Below, piece after piece: positions 52,849 through 64,000 of a stretch of DNA of 64,000 nucleotides; position 1 is the stretch's first letter, and each line of letters opens with the position of its first letter. Position numbers and translations under genes: made by a program. The stretch comes from Elysia crispata. Its lineage: Eukaryota > Mollusca > Gastropoda > Plakobranchidae. The notes below the pieces were generated by a model that did not search any database, had not been told where the DNA came from, and was given only the letters and a program-made list of their open reading frames with translations. The DNA is taken from the NCBI GenBank assembly GCA_033675545.1, contig JAWDGP010006763.1, positions 253,501 to 317,500 of the forward strand, in the 5' to 3' direction.

Positions 52849-53878
52849 CTAGGGAAAAAGATGTTTACCCTCATGAATTTTACGCACACAAAATGTGATA
52901 GTAGGATTACTTCCAGTTTATGATCACCTATATCACATTGTTATATTGCCTTCATATCATTTGCTGAGGTAACAAGCAGAGATTGATTGAGCAAGCAAAG
53001 CATGGAGGGGGCATGTTGCAAAGAAAAGAATTTACATGTGCCTTTTGATCTAATGTTTGGCACACAATATTCAGAAATTGATCTCTAATGAGATGAAGAT
53101 TTTTTAGTAATGAGGTAAATAGTAAACTTTTTAATCCAAAGAGATCATTTATTTATGATATTTAAAGCAAATGCTTTTACTTAGTCTTTTTAGTTCAAAA
53201 TCCCCAAAGAACTGGATATAAAAGACAACAAATATTTTTTAGTTCAATAAGGCTCGAAGGAAGCTTTAAAGTCTGCTGCAAATAAGCAGTTACATTGCGC
53301 TGCTGTAAAGCAAAAGCAGAGTGCTTAGCAATAAAAAAACGTATTCAAATCATGAATTATCTCTAGTTAAACTGTATGTTTAAAAAGTTGTTCTTTAAAG
53401 CGGATCAGTATTTTCTGATTCAAGTTGCTTTCAGATCGTATACAATCCAACAGCCTCACAGCTAGCCTAAATAAATATTTTAAGTTTCAAGATCTATGGA
53501 CTTATCACATTTCATTTTATTTCCCTTCTTTTATGATCACCCTTTGTATTGAACTTACTTTACAACTAAAAAAAAGTATCAAATACCTATTGTTGTCAAG
53601 AAAGAAAAGTTTTTTTTTATAAAAACTGCAGAAGCAATAGACCTATCTTATTTCCGTTCTTTTATTTCCCTTTTAACTCTTTTTCACTAATATTCTCAAG
53701 TAGTATGGGCTTAATCCTCGCAATAAAATTTTTTAAGTTACAAACAAGAACAATAATAAGGAAGAGTAAAGTGTTAATGTACAACTGCAACACAACACTA
53801 AATTGCTCTGAGAATTTTACATTATATGGAAAATGTTGCAAGTGGTAAAAAGACATATACCTATTAGCTTGAATTTAC

Positions 53879-53973
53879 CTTCAAAGATTCAATAAAAGTT
53901 TTCACCAATTGAAAATCTGCCCCACCGTGACCTGCCATTTCAGAGGGAAACTCCCGTTGAATGGGCCAGTACT
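53879..53973 (-). CDS. Gfo/Idh/MocA oxidoreductase exon
   Basis: A 95-bp exon (acceptor tttatccag, donor AAG|gtaaat). It encodes YWPIQREFPSEMAGHGGADF and then QLVKTFIESLK. GHGGAD followed by an amphipathic helix is characteristic of the family's C-terminal region. Confidence 0.95.
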
Positions 53974-54864
53974 CTGGATAAATGATACAGCAAAGAGAAA
54001 TATTAAATAAAAATGTGCATTGAAATGTACTTTTTCAGGCTTTGGCAGAAATTCACAATTTTTGGAAACAATCATTGAACATTGCACTTCTATTTTTGAC
54101 TGAGAACCTACAAAGAAAGGAGGAAGAGAAGCGGGTTTAAAAAAAAATTTTAGAATAATTTTAGCTACTTCAAAGTAAGTTTTGCATTAAACACAAGTAT
54201 AATGTAGAATCAACCACAAATCTCAAGCGTATGAAACAGATCTTCTACTGTCTAAGAAATAAATATGAATGACATTTCAAACAATCTCAATTTTCAAAGA
54301 AAAACACTAAATGATTTCCTCATTTCTCACATTGAGAAAAAGATATTCATCAAACAAACCCATTATCAAAATGATCTTAAGTGCATGCGAAAATCTAAAA
54401 AATAATAAATGGCAGTGACAAAATCTGACTAGTATCATATCTACATTTATTAACATTGCGCCAATTTCATGTTTAAAAAAAGTGGCATGTTGTAGCTAGG
54501 AATCAGCAATTGCATTATCAATTATCAGAAATTTTATTACAAGTTTTAAAATTGTGGAGAAATATCAAAATTTGCATGTACATCAAATGCCCTAAGGGAT
54601 TGTATGTCTCATCAAAAGATATTAACATTAGAACATTAACTCTTTCTGCTCTTTTCAATGTATCATGAAATAAACAGGATTCTGAGAAAAAAAAATTCCC
54701 ACTTAAAAAAAATAGGATCATACATTTGACTCAATATAACCAAGTGCAAGACTATGTGTAAATGGGCTTGCTTTATTAAATCATATTTTACTTATGTTTT
54801 ATATTTTCCCACAAGTCCTAGCATGAGAACAGTATTAACCAATAAAGAAAAAAATCAGAAATAC

Positions 54865-55033
54865 CTGTGTTCTCTGTTCGAAAGTCACATATTTGCATCC
54901 TGTCCCAACCATCTTCATAGACAATTTCTCCTTTGGTACCATACACCTTAACTTCACGGGCACAAAGCCGTTTTGTGAAGGCCACCATGGAAAAGTTTGC
55001 AGTGGCTCCATCATCAAATTGAAAATTTACCAC
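54865..55033 (-). CDS. Gfo/Idh/MocA oxidoreductase exon
   Basis: A 169-bp exon (acceptor ttcataag, donor ACAG|gtattt). It encodes VVNFQFDDGATANFSM, REVKVYGTKGEIVYED and RMQICDFRTENT. The FDDG...GTKGEI pattern is the typical C-terminal domain strand pair of the family. It ends with one base, completed by the next exon. Confidence 0.95.
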
Positions 55034-55597
55034 CTTATGAAAAGCAGGGAACAAAAAATATTTAATACTCTAAGCACAATCCACTGAAATATGAAAGTTA
55101 ATAATATACAGTTAATCAGAAAAATGAATTACATGTATTTTCCATTACCATGAATGAATAACAAAATACAAAAAAAACAGATGATATTGAACCAATTCAT
55201 TTGGATGTTGTAATAATCAAATATAAAGTGATTGATTGTAAAAACAAATTATGTCCATTAGATATATTAAGATAACAGAATGATAAGAACAAACTGATTG
55301 CCCAATAGTATTGCCCAAATGTGAAAGTATTTTCATATTTGGAGACAGATTGCTTGCGGAATCAGTTTTTAATCTTTGTACAAGCCCCACAAAAATCAGG
55401 GAACAAAGAGATAATAGATGAGAATGACAAATTGTGGTTCTGAAAATACATTTCCGAACTAATTATGCACAAGAGTAAAACTTTTATCTTAGATGCAAGC
55501 TTTGTCTCTGCAAAACACCTTACTAACCACTAAATAACTTAGAATTCAAAGTGCCAAACCCTAAAAGATGTAAATTAGAAATTTTGAAAAGAATTAC

Positions 55598-55726
55598 CTG
55601 GTGAGAGACAACATCATTGTCTGTGTCATATACACACTTCCCATATGGTCCAGTGCGAAGAGCTTCAGTGATATTCTCGAGATCAACTATATCTGTTATT
55701 ACTTTGACAGGCCAGCCTGTATTTCC
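55598..55726 (-). CDS. Gfo/Idh/MocA oxidoreductase exon
   Basis: A 129-bp, 43-codon exon (acceptor tgtgataag, donor CAG|gtaatt). It encodes GNTGWPVKVITDI, EALRTGPYGKCVYD and NDVVSHQ, part of the C-terminal sheet domain. Confidence 0.93.
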
Positions 55727-56283
55727 CTTATCACATCAGAAATCACTAAATTACTCAATCAAATATTTTTTAAAACATAGTGACAAGAATAATAGCAATG
55801 ACATGTTGCTTATTAAATTTGATAAATAAAAAAAAAGGCAGAATAAATTAAAAAGGTCAAATTATGATATTTCAAGATTGCCTTTGATCAAAATCATGAG
55901 TTTCAGACCAAATGGTCCAGTTGATTTCAATAATCCTACTCATTCTTGGTTCATTTGATTTCCATAGGACTAATGGTATGAGAATTGACTATAAAGAATG
56001 CCTTTATATTAAAAAGAAATGTAGGTTCTTGCAAGCAATAATTTATCAGGGAAATTTTTTTTTAAATTGCTTCTTCCATACCAGTACCTTTTTGCAATTT
56101 ATCACAAGGAGTAGACACCTAATTAATATCGTATTACAATTTTTTTTCCAAGTCAAATAACATGCTACTAGCTAGCAAAGAATCACATTAAATCATAAAA
56201 TATTATTTCTCAATCATTTTACATAATGGCCAATGCAGAAATAAGTGTCCTCTTTATATTTTTCTGTAAGTGTAAAAACTTAC

Positions 56284-56376
56284 TGATTTGTACGCATCAA
56301 TGTATATCTTTTTAGCTGAATAGGGACATTCATGCTCTACAGGGCAGTCCAGGCAGCGTGAAGTGGCTTGGGCAGG
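56284..56376 (-). CDS. Oxidoreductase exon with cysteine cluster
   Basis: A 93-bp, 31-codon exon, phase 0 (acceptor tttttccag, donor TCA|gtaagt). It encodes PAQATSRCLDCPVEHECPYS and then AKKIYID. The C-x2-C-x5-C spacing suggests a structural or metal-binding loop inserted in the C-terminal domain; this is inference. I recall similar CP.E..CPYSAKK motifs in YteT-like relatives. Confidence 0.93.
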
Positions 56377-57178
56377 CTGGAAAAAAAATTTAACAGACTA
56401 TAGATTCCTCTCCTACTCAGACCTTTATTCCTCCATCTGCTTCTCATCTTCTATGTGAGGAAATAATATAGTTGTAAGTCGAAAACCTTGATAAAGACTG
56501 ACAACTGTATTATTACTGGGCAGCAATATAAAATCATGTGGTACAGTTGGAGGTTCCTTTATAATAAATTAATGAAGATGTTATAAAAATAAAAGATTCA
56601 GATTTAATAAAGATCAGTTTACTAACAGCCCTTAGCTTATATATATGACAGTTTAAACCTTTGCTTTGCTGACATCTTTTTGAAAGTATTGTAGTTTCTG
56701 AAACTCTTCAGTCACGTAATTACTTTAAAACAAAATCAACACTGCAGATATAAATACATGTTCATTCACTGAAAAGTTTGACTCAAAAAGTAATAATTTG
56801 TTATCGTAAGTAACTCGTACAAAGTTTAAAAACAATAGGAACACACATCAAGAATGCAGATAAAAATACAAGGTCATTTGTTGAAAGTTCACTTTTATAG
56901 TAATGATTTACTATCAATAAGTAACTTGTACATAGGCTTAAAACAAATGGAAAACAAATACTTTTGTCTAAGGGAATTTGTTTCACAAAAAATGAAATAC
57001 AATGTGAACGTTAGAGTGCTTGGTTATGTCAAAGAGGACCAAAGTAAAGAGTAACTCTCTCATACTCATCCCTGCAAAGTGGTTTATAAATTTCCAAGTG
57101 TTGCACTTAATTATTGTATTTTAAAAAAAAAAGTAACATCTTTGCTACAATTTCTATACATAATTATAAAAAACAAAC

Positions 57179-57364
57179 CTTGTTGCTTTTAGTAAAATGG
57201 CTTAGTTTTCCAAAGGAAGACACGCTCACACAAACTTTAGGACTCATCCAATAGGCAATGAGATCTACATCATGGCATGACTTGGACATCAAAGAAAATG
57301 TGCTAGAGTCCTCTCTACGCCAATTACCCCGAACAAAAGAATGGGCAAAATGCCAGAAGCCTAC
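57179..57364 (-). CDS. Oxidoreductase alternative exon B (active-site segment)
   Basis: Same length, phase and motif order as exon A, with acceptor tctcctcag and donor AAG|gtttgt. It starts [17 protein letters not shown], contains [17 protein letters not shown] and ends HFTKSNK. The 14 substitutions relative to A cluster after GNWR (NTA to RED), beside CHD.DL (L to V, N to A) and after SPK (R to V, T to V). Both exons are free of stops and have good splice sites, so neither looks dead. Confidence 0.92.
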
Positions 57365-57411
57365 CTGAGGAGATCAGAAAAAAAGCTTACAGATATTTTA
57401 GACTAACTGAC

Positions 57412-57597
57412 CTTGTTTTCTTTTGTAAAGTGTGTAAGATTTCCAAAAGAAGCCACACTGGTGCAGCGCTTGGGGGACATCCAGTAATTGATCAAGTCCA
57501 AGTCATGACAACTTTTAGCCATCAAACTTGATGTGCTGCTGGCAGTGTTCCTCCAATTACCTCTCACATAAGAATGGGCAAAATGCCAGAATCCAAC
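57412..57597 (-). CDS. Oxidoreductase alternative exon A (active-site segment)
   Basis: A 186-bp, 62-codon exon, phase 0 at both ends, with acceptor ttggccag and donor AAG|gtcagt. It starts [17 protein letters not shown], contains [17 protein letters not shown] and ends HFTKENK. The CHD.DL block lies where the family has its catalytic His/Asp residues facing the substrate. The next exon (57179-57364) encodes the same segment again with 48 of 62 residues identical, and only 47 bp separate them. Family proteins contain this segment once, so I infer that a mature mRNA carries either A or B. Confidence 0.93.
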
Positions 57598-59270
57598 CTG
57601 GCCAATGAATATGGTATTGTTTTGAGTTATCAATCCATTTAGGTCAAGGGTGATAATTGAATGATGTCAATGGTGCATAGAGATTATTTCACAATTTTTT
57701 ATATTCTTCTTCATTTTTAGCAAAGTATGATCGGGTGTATTGGACCATTAATGTATTGAGGCATTCTAAATATTCTGCATGCAATTCATTTGCAAGGGCA
57801 AGTTGTAATATCTTCCTGTTTTAAAACCCTTGGGCCTTTCCATCTCTCTCAACATTGATCCAATACATTGTATATGGAGAACAGATATATGTCAGATAAT
57901 CAAAGCAGCAAGCAAACAATGAACCAAAATGTGTAAATAATTAAAAAAAAATCAAATGTGAACTCACAAAGCTCAGTCTTTTAACACTGTTATTTGTTTT
58001 GAGTACTTAAAAAAATATACTGCCGAAAATCAAAAAAGGAATAAGTAAATAAAAATGTTTTCTTGTGTTATTTCATCTTTAATGTACAATGGTCTCTATA
58101 TAAAAACTCTTAGAAACCACCCTGTCAATGAAGCATTTATTGTTGTAAAACATACAAATATATCAAAGACCTCGTTTTCAAAATAAGGGGTTGAAAAAAA
58201 TTTCCCATTTCTGTTTCTTGAGCTTTGTTCAAATTATCTTATTTCGTGAATGCTCCTATCCTTATCTAAACCTGACAGGGGTTTTTAGAGTAGCAAAGAA
58301 CTGAGTTATTGCATGTTGTGAAATAAAATGAAAGGGGAGAGTAGAGAGGTAAGATAAAACTCAAAATCATAAATTATATACAAGTCAAAGGAATTAATTC
58401 TTCTGTCTTCTCTCTCACAGCATGTCAAGTGTTTGCAAACCTAAAATACAGAGGAGCAGGAAATTTAAAGGGTTAATTAAGTACTGACAAACACTGAGAC
58501 CAAATTCATCTCCCTTGTCTCTGTTCGAATCTGTGTGTGAAGAGCAATAGAGTGGCAATCCAACCACTGTAAATCAGCTGGAGCTGATCACTTTTGTAAT
58601 TCTCCACTTGTTATCACTTGCTTACTCTGTGTAGTTTGACACTGAGTTGTTCTAAATTGGCTTACATCTGCAAAAGGTGAATAAACTAAGGGTTCATTAT
58701 ACTTTAGATTGTTGAGTGACCTCCAATTGCGATGTTCCACTGTTCTGTGTAAAAACCGTAGAGGCAGGATATTAAACACCATTATAATGTGCAAATATTC
58801 TTGATTAGACATTTGCATAACAATAAATCCTGGTTAGGACTCCATTAAAAATTTCAGATGGTTAGACCGATTTTAAACAGATTAAAGCAGTCCAGCTAGT
58901 TGCTTAAAACTTGAGCAATTACAGTGATTTTGATTTTGCAACCCCAGAAAAGAATATTTTTTTTCTTTCATCCCGTAAATATGGAACAGCAGCCAGAAAT
59001 ATTCTTTATTAACACCCATGGATAAGAAAATTGAGAGCTATATAACTAGAAAATTTAACAAGAACATTTCATCACAAAACATAAAATATATCAAACTAAG
59101 GGTGATGATTACGCTAAGTTCTCCTTAGTTTTCAGCCAGAAAGAATCGTGCATCTTGTTTCCTTCATCTTAATTTCTTATGGTTTTCATGCTGAGGGCAA
59201 ATACTCATAGTTGAATATAAACATCAAACTATTTGTGTGTCATGCACATCTGTTTAGTTACACTGCTTAC

Positions 59271-59435
59271 CGGCTCTGTTAGTCTGATGTTAACCACATC
59301 ACCAATGCGCCCTGAGTCAATAACATCTTTGATCATGGTGACCCAGGGTGTGTAGCGTAAGACATGACACACAGCTAATGTTACATTACACTCCTTGCAC
59401 ACTTTAACAATCTCTTTGCAGTCCTCAAGCGTGAC
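59271..59435 (-). CDS. Gfo/Idh/MocA oxidoreductase exon
   Basis: A 165-bp, 55-codon exon, phase 0 at both ends. It encodes VTLEDCKEIVKVC, AVCHVLRYTPW (the family's strand and Arg-containing loop after EKP) and GRIGDVVNIRLTEP. It is the last common exon before the duplicated pair. Confidence 0.95.
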
Positions 59436-59673
59436 CTAAGATGACAATTAAAACACTTCACTAGGCAAAAGAGAGAAAAGAAGACAGAAGTTGCAATGGA
59501 TTATTACATCACTAAGGAACAGAAACTCAGATGCAATTTAACTTTTCAAAGATTGTACAATATTTTACTATAATGTTAAGGAATGATAAGTGTATTAGAT
59601 GGGTCCATATGGAGATCATCTTACTGAAAAAATACAATTAGAGAATTCTAAATAAATATCATGAGATACTCAC

Positions 59674-59733
59674 AGCCATAGGTTTTTCCAGTAGGATATC
59701 ATATCCTTGCCGAGCAAACGCAACAGCCGGGTC
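59674..59733 (-). CDS. Gfo/Idh/MocA oxidoreductase exon with the EKP motif
   Basis: A 60-bp exon, phase 0 at both ends (acceptor ctatttag, donor GCT|gtgagt). It encodes DPAVAFARQGYDILLEKPMA. EKP is the family's signature; its Lys is the catalytic residue and contacts NAD(P). Confidence 0.95.
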
Positions 59734-62138
59734 CTAAATAGAGGAATTAAGAACCAAAATTACCCTTTTTTTCTCTTAAATGGCGATAGGGGCTACAATT
59801 TTAGGTACTCAATCCTGTTCAAGGGTGAATCTTCTTTCAAAAAGAGATAATCTCCATACTGACAGGCTGTTCAAACTTGCAAAGCTTACCTACAGGCCTG
59901 TCAAAGTGTACAATATAAGCACTCATTAATTGCACACAGCATTGATAATTAAAACTTTTCTTGACTAATTTATGAAAATTGGTAAAAACCTGATTCACAT
60001 AACAAGAAAAGACATAGGCTTTACTTCAAACTGTTATACCTGAACAATCATGATGGCAAGTTCTTAAATCATCCCAGATTAATATTAATTATTAGTATTT
60101 TAAAACTTCTGAGTTTCAGCAAAGAGTAGAGTCCACATCAAGCTTGATAAATATTGGTTCTGAAACATGCAAATTGGAAGTGAACAAGATATTTTTCAAG
60201 TACGGAAAAAAAAGAACATTCTTTAACTTTATAAAAAGCTTTGTTTTCTGTAAAGAGTGGAAAAAAAAATGTCTATAGCAATAAAACATAAGAAGAGGAG
60301 TGGTAGGTAGATCTAATGCTGATTTTTTTAAAATTTAATCTAGATAAATACAACCTTAATAAAATTTTACATTCAGGTTATGTAGCTTTCCTGCTTAGAA
60401 TGCCATGAGAAATGGATCTTATTTCATCTAAGGTAGTACTGGCTCTTAATTTAATAGCTAGAGAATCATATTAGACGTACTAAACAATTTTTCAAATCTT
60501 TGAATATATATCATGGCAAAGAAGTTCTGAAACACATTTAGTTCATTTGCCCACTAGGTAAAGTCCAAATCATTACTTTGGGTTTTGTTTTGTTTATTTT
60601 CATTGAGCACAGTGTTTTGCTTTCGTGTGTTAAAGCTAATTTTAGGAGCCAGATTTTTAAACATGTCAAATGGACGAGATATTTATATGGCATTCCCCAT
60701 AATTATATTGTCTGATAAGCACAATTGATAACTCCTCTAAATGATGAGTATTACCTTTGTGTATATAACAATCAATGTAAACTTTAAAAAAAATCATTGC
60801 CTGATTGCAAATCATTGTTCATTTCAATATCAATATTTAAGGGCACTAGACAAAGTGGCACTTGAAACTTACTATGAAAATTAAATTTTGGGGATTTCAC
60901 CTTTCTGTCATTAATCAATTTATCTATGGACATAATCTTGATGGTCATTAACTTAATTTTAAGCAGCACATGGACTAGTTTTATTCATGCATGTGTTGTA
61001 CAATGGGAATATGGACTGATTTTCAATGTTTTGTTTGTTTAAGTTCTTTTAAGTCATATCATTTCACCCTGAGTGACTGAAAAACCTGTACAACCTTAAT
61101 TTATCTTCACAAAAATTTGTTCCCTGGCTAACCCCCATTTTAAAGAGAACACCAAGGATGCAACTAATCAATATGTGAAAATGTTAATATTTTCAACATC
61201 AAAAAATTATTTCTTCACCAGATTTGTCAACAGGTGATTTTGAAGAGACAAATTGGTAGATTCCAACTTTCTGACTTGTCTGAATCTGTAAAAAATGAAA
61301 AGTATGAAATAGTGTCCTCTCAAAAAACAAGTGTTTGAAATCTTATGAATGAATTGGGTCATGCTAAATTTTTAAAACCACCTGAGCAGCATAATATAAT
61401 GTTTTTACATGCTGATCTGATCTTTAAAACTTTTTAAACATTGATCAATGGGACAGGACCTACATTCATAATAAAAAAGGCATCAATGTCTGAAAATGTT
61501 TCGATTGATGTATGTGGAGACCAATCTAAAAGAAGCAATCTTTGATACATTACAAAGCATGAAGCAGTTGTGCATAATGGCTGCTCACTTCTTTCTATCT
61601 ATTCCAAATGCGTTTGCAAAGCTCCCAAAATTCAACAACCTTTCAATAGATATAAATTGAGTTTGGTATTTTTTATAACTTTTAAGTGCAGCAAAGTAAG
61701 TCTGTCAAGATCGCTCAGTCATAAGATGGAAGAGCACATTTACCAGCCATTAGCATCAGGCTTCATCAAGTAAACTTGCTAATACTAAATTGCTTTTTTT
61801 TCTCCTGCTTATTATATCCTTTTCCTACAGCCTACAGTTCCTTCAAGGCTTTGTGCATCCACTGCAGAATGGGAACCTCTGGATCTTCTTTTCACTTTTC
61901 TCTGTCACTTTTGGTTCTTACCCATAAAATCTTTCATTTCCAAGGTATCAGTCTGTCGTCTTCTTCTTGACCTCTTGATTATATCTTTTTATATCAATTT
62001 TCACAAATATGTTGAGTTTTTGTTTCATATTAATGTCAAGTGAAAAACTTTTTGTTTTAAACTTTTGACACTGGTTGCAGTATGGCAAATACAAGAAAAA
62101 AGTATGAAAAAAAATTCTAAGGAAAAGGCGGTCCATAC

Positions 62139-62212
62139 CCTGTGATGCTGATCAGTTGTTGTGATGATAACAAAGTCAGCAAACTTTTTTTTCTCAGCTG
62201 CTTCTCGCCAAT
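62139..62212 (-). CDS. Gfo/Idh/MocA oxidoreductase exon
   Basis: A 74-bp exon (acceptor ttctttag, donor AGG|gtatgg) encodes WREAAEKKKFADFVIITT and then TDQHH. It corresponds to the Rossmann strand and loop that precede the catalytic helix. It joins in frame to the exons on both sides. Confidence 0.93.
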
Positions 62213-63467
62213 CTAAAGAAAATTATAAAAATAGAGAATCCAATTTCAACTTCAAAGGTACTTGATGTTAAAGCCAAGCTCTGAATATCATCAATAAGTT
62301 GGTTATACATATATCTATAAAACAATTTGATGCTTATGATTTAAAATATAAATTCAATATTTGGCATGTGAATTCATTTTAATCTGAATAAGAGTGTGTC
62401 ACTAAATAAACAATAATTTTGTAACGTGATTACAAACAATGATTTAATCATACCAATAACACCAAATCACTCTTGCTACATTTTTCTATTTTATAAATTA
62501 CTTTCACCGAACTGAAGTCTCTATCTTTCTTTTACCATGGCCAGTTAATAATAAATGGTATAACAAATAAAGCAGTTAGGTTATGAGGATTGGCAAAGAG
62601 AACAAAATACCTAAACACAATGTTTTGCATTGGTTTTGAAAATTAAAAAATTGCTATAGTTTAAATTTTTCACTTAGGGTTAGAGCGCAAATTTGAACAA
62701 GACAAGGTAAAAATTTTTTATCAAGCAAGTAATCAGCTGCATCAAAACTTCAAGTAAAGATACTAAAACAAATCAATTTGAGGATAAACTTAAACTTATT
62801 AGGATTCAAAGGGTCACACATATAAAAATCATGGTAAAATATTTTTGTCTTGATATCCTTTTTTCACTTTTATTTTTTTAGTTAAAGCTTAAGAGAAACT
62901 TTAACTATCTGCCTGTTTCTACTTAGCTCAATCTGGTGGTATCAAATACGGAAAAAAAAAAGATTTTTTTCCATTCTATGGAAATGAATATATTTGAACG
63001 CGACAATGAGCTTTTTTCTTTGCAAATTTTGGCTTCACTTAAGTGCACTGTCAATGAATTTCCATAATTTAACATCTTTTTAATGAAAAACAGAAAGAAT
63101 TGTAATCCAGTCACTACGAAGTGCTTAATGTCAAAGTTAAATGAGGCCAATTATTTTTTGTCTCATTTTTTTAAATAAAGTTATTAATAATTGTGAGAGG
63201 GGTTCCATCTCATATTTTTTTTTCTCCGAACATCTCACCTCATCTAATACTTAAACATTTTCAAATTGAAATCAATAAATGTGAAAGTTTATAAATACTT
63301 GTCACTTCTTATCTTTTTCCAAGGCTCTAAAACCTGGCCAAAATAGTTGCTATTCTTCCCTTGGGATTGTCACAATTCACATTTTACTTCCCTGAGACTC
63401 CAATTTTTTTGTTCTTTTTGGAAAATGCAGTGCCACCTGAATTGAATCTTTTCAATCAGACACTCAC

Positions 63468-63555
63468 CTGAGAACATGTATTCTTTCCCTATAGTCCCCA
63501 CTTTTTTACACAGATTGTCTCGCCTTGTTTGGTTAGGTTCAGCCACACCAACTAC
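63468..63555 (-). CDS. Gfo/Idh/MocA oxidoreductase, first exon in the window (Rossmann strand 2)
   Basis: This exon belongs to an NAD(P)-dependent oxidoreductase of the Gfo/Idh/MocA family, whose members oxidise or reduce sugar and inositol derivatives, probably in the cytosol. It is bounded by acceptor ttgtaag and donor TCAG|gtgagt. It begins VVGVAEPNQTRR, the second strand of the Rossmann fold, where the Glu usually contacts the NAD ribose. The GxGxxG turn and start codon must lie on an exon to the right of the window. It ends with one base of the next codon, and the exon at 62139-62212 supplies the other two. With ten further exons down to 52720 the protein has 395 residues in the window, if only one of the duplicated exons is used; the family is usually 350-450 long. 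The closest relatives I recall are YteT-like proteins; the substrate is unknown. Confidence 0.93.
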
Positions 63556-64000
63556 CTTACAACAAAAAGAGGTTTTGAGAGCAAATGAAAATAAGACTTG
63601 AAGAGGTTCAATGGAGAGGCAGTTTAAATGAGACTTGTTGTACAATTATACAAGTATCTCAAAGATTTTCATAAATTTTGTTCAATCAAAAGAAAAAAAC
63701 TTTCTTGATTGATTGGTTTAAAATAAAAGGAAAGAAAGAAAAACAAATAAATGCAATTATGGCAATGTGTGTTATGATAAAAGCCTTCATGTAACGTTCA
63801 AAGATGTTTTGAAAATGCTACATTTATAAATTGGGTTTAACAATATCCCATCCAACCCTCCCCCAATGACCCCCATGGCCCCCATGGCAGATCGGCATAC
63901 CGGACAAAAACCTATTTTCTAATTTGTTTGCATGAACTGACTAGACTATTTAAAGTATTATCCAACTTGAGTAAATGTCAGAGCGATGTATCTTCATCTG
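63556..64000. other. Intron at the right edge
   Basis: Upstream of the first visible oxidoreductase exon. No exon carrying the GxGxxG turn was found here, so the 5' end of the gene lies outside the window. Confidence 0.6.

Larger units (their letters stand above)
52849..57178. other. Oxidoreductase introns between the last six exons
   Basis: Introns at 52849-53878, 53974-54864, 55034-55597, 55727-56283 and 56377-57178. All are AT-rich with GT-AG ends on the minus strand. No nested gene or classified repeat is seen. Confidence 0.7.
57598..63467. other. Oxidoreductase introns upstream of the duplicated exons
   Basis: Introns at 57598-59270, 59436-59673, 59734-62138 and 62213-63467. AT-rich, without recognised repeats or nested genes. 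Short frames in them lack domain signal. Confidence 0.65.

Noticed and set aside
57179-57597. Exon duplication as an assembly artefact
   Set aside because: The two exons differ at 14 of 62 residues and have unrelated flanking intron sequence, so they are genuine paralogous exons.

Overview
The window looks like nuclear DNA of a metazoan, most likely a gastropod mollusc. The protein-coding signal is split into short exons with GT-AG junctions and long AT-rich introns. Simple repeats are very abundant, short ctagat-rich patches recur (about 6280-6410, 7450, 27590, 44820), and several eukaryotic transposon families are present. No bacterial operon, rRNA gene or genuine tRNA gene is visible. The species assignment is inference.

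Two host genes can be supported, both on the minus strand. (1) The 3' part of a single-pass receptor with EGF-like repeats (MEGF/SREC-like): an EGF-type exon (25480-25599), a transmembrane exon (3232-3307) and a last exon with a 160-residue, tyrosine-rich cytoplasmic tail (761-1244). The phases of these exons fit one another. The 22-kb intron between the first two is mostly tandem repeat. (2) Eleven exons (52720-63555) of a Gfo/Idh/MocA-family NAD(P)-dependent oxidoreductase, giving about 395 residues to the natural stop. Only the N-terminal nucleotide-binding turn lies beyond the right edge. In this gene two adjacent 186-bp exons (57412-57597 and 57179-57364) encode alternative versions of the same 62-residue active-site segment and are separated by a 47-bp intron. 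This is a strong candidate for mutually exclusive splicing.

Repeats, left to right: a tRNA-derived SINE head and GA tracts (1.4-2.1 kb); old retroelement pieces (4.8-5.7 kb); a hAT-like MITE (7662-7932); a 13.6-kb array of about 84-bp monomers with a higher-order period near 3.52 kb (8.54-22.17 kb) and a smaller diverged array with duplicated flanking DNA (23.4-25.06 kb); a large (AGT)n/(ACT)n inverted repeat (25.72-26.16 kb); a pair of 1.4-kb inverted dispersed repeats (26.92-28.32 and 36.98-38.50 kb); a 32-bp minisatellite (29.03-30.07 kb) abutting a decayed mariner transposase; a Penelope-like remnant (33.69-34.18 kb); a zinc-finger LINE fragment (39.74-40.33 kb); a 5'-truncated LINE with an open reverse transcriptase frame and exact 21-bp target-site duplications (42.18-43.51 kb); tandem SINE copies beside an (AGT)n tract (44.5-45.16 kb); and a retrocopy-like A tail (49.09 kb).

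The rest (parts of 26-52 kb and the oxidoreductase introns) is AT-rich DNA in which I see no supportable gene. The 5' exons of the receptor gene should lie upstream of 25.6 kb on the minus strand but were not recognised.
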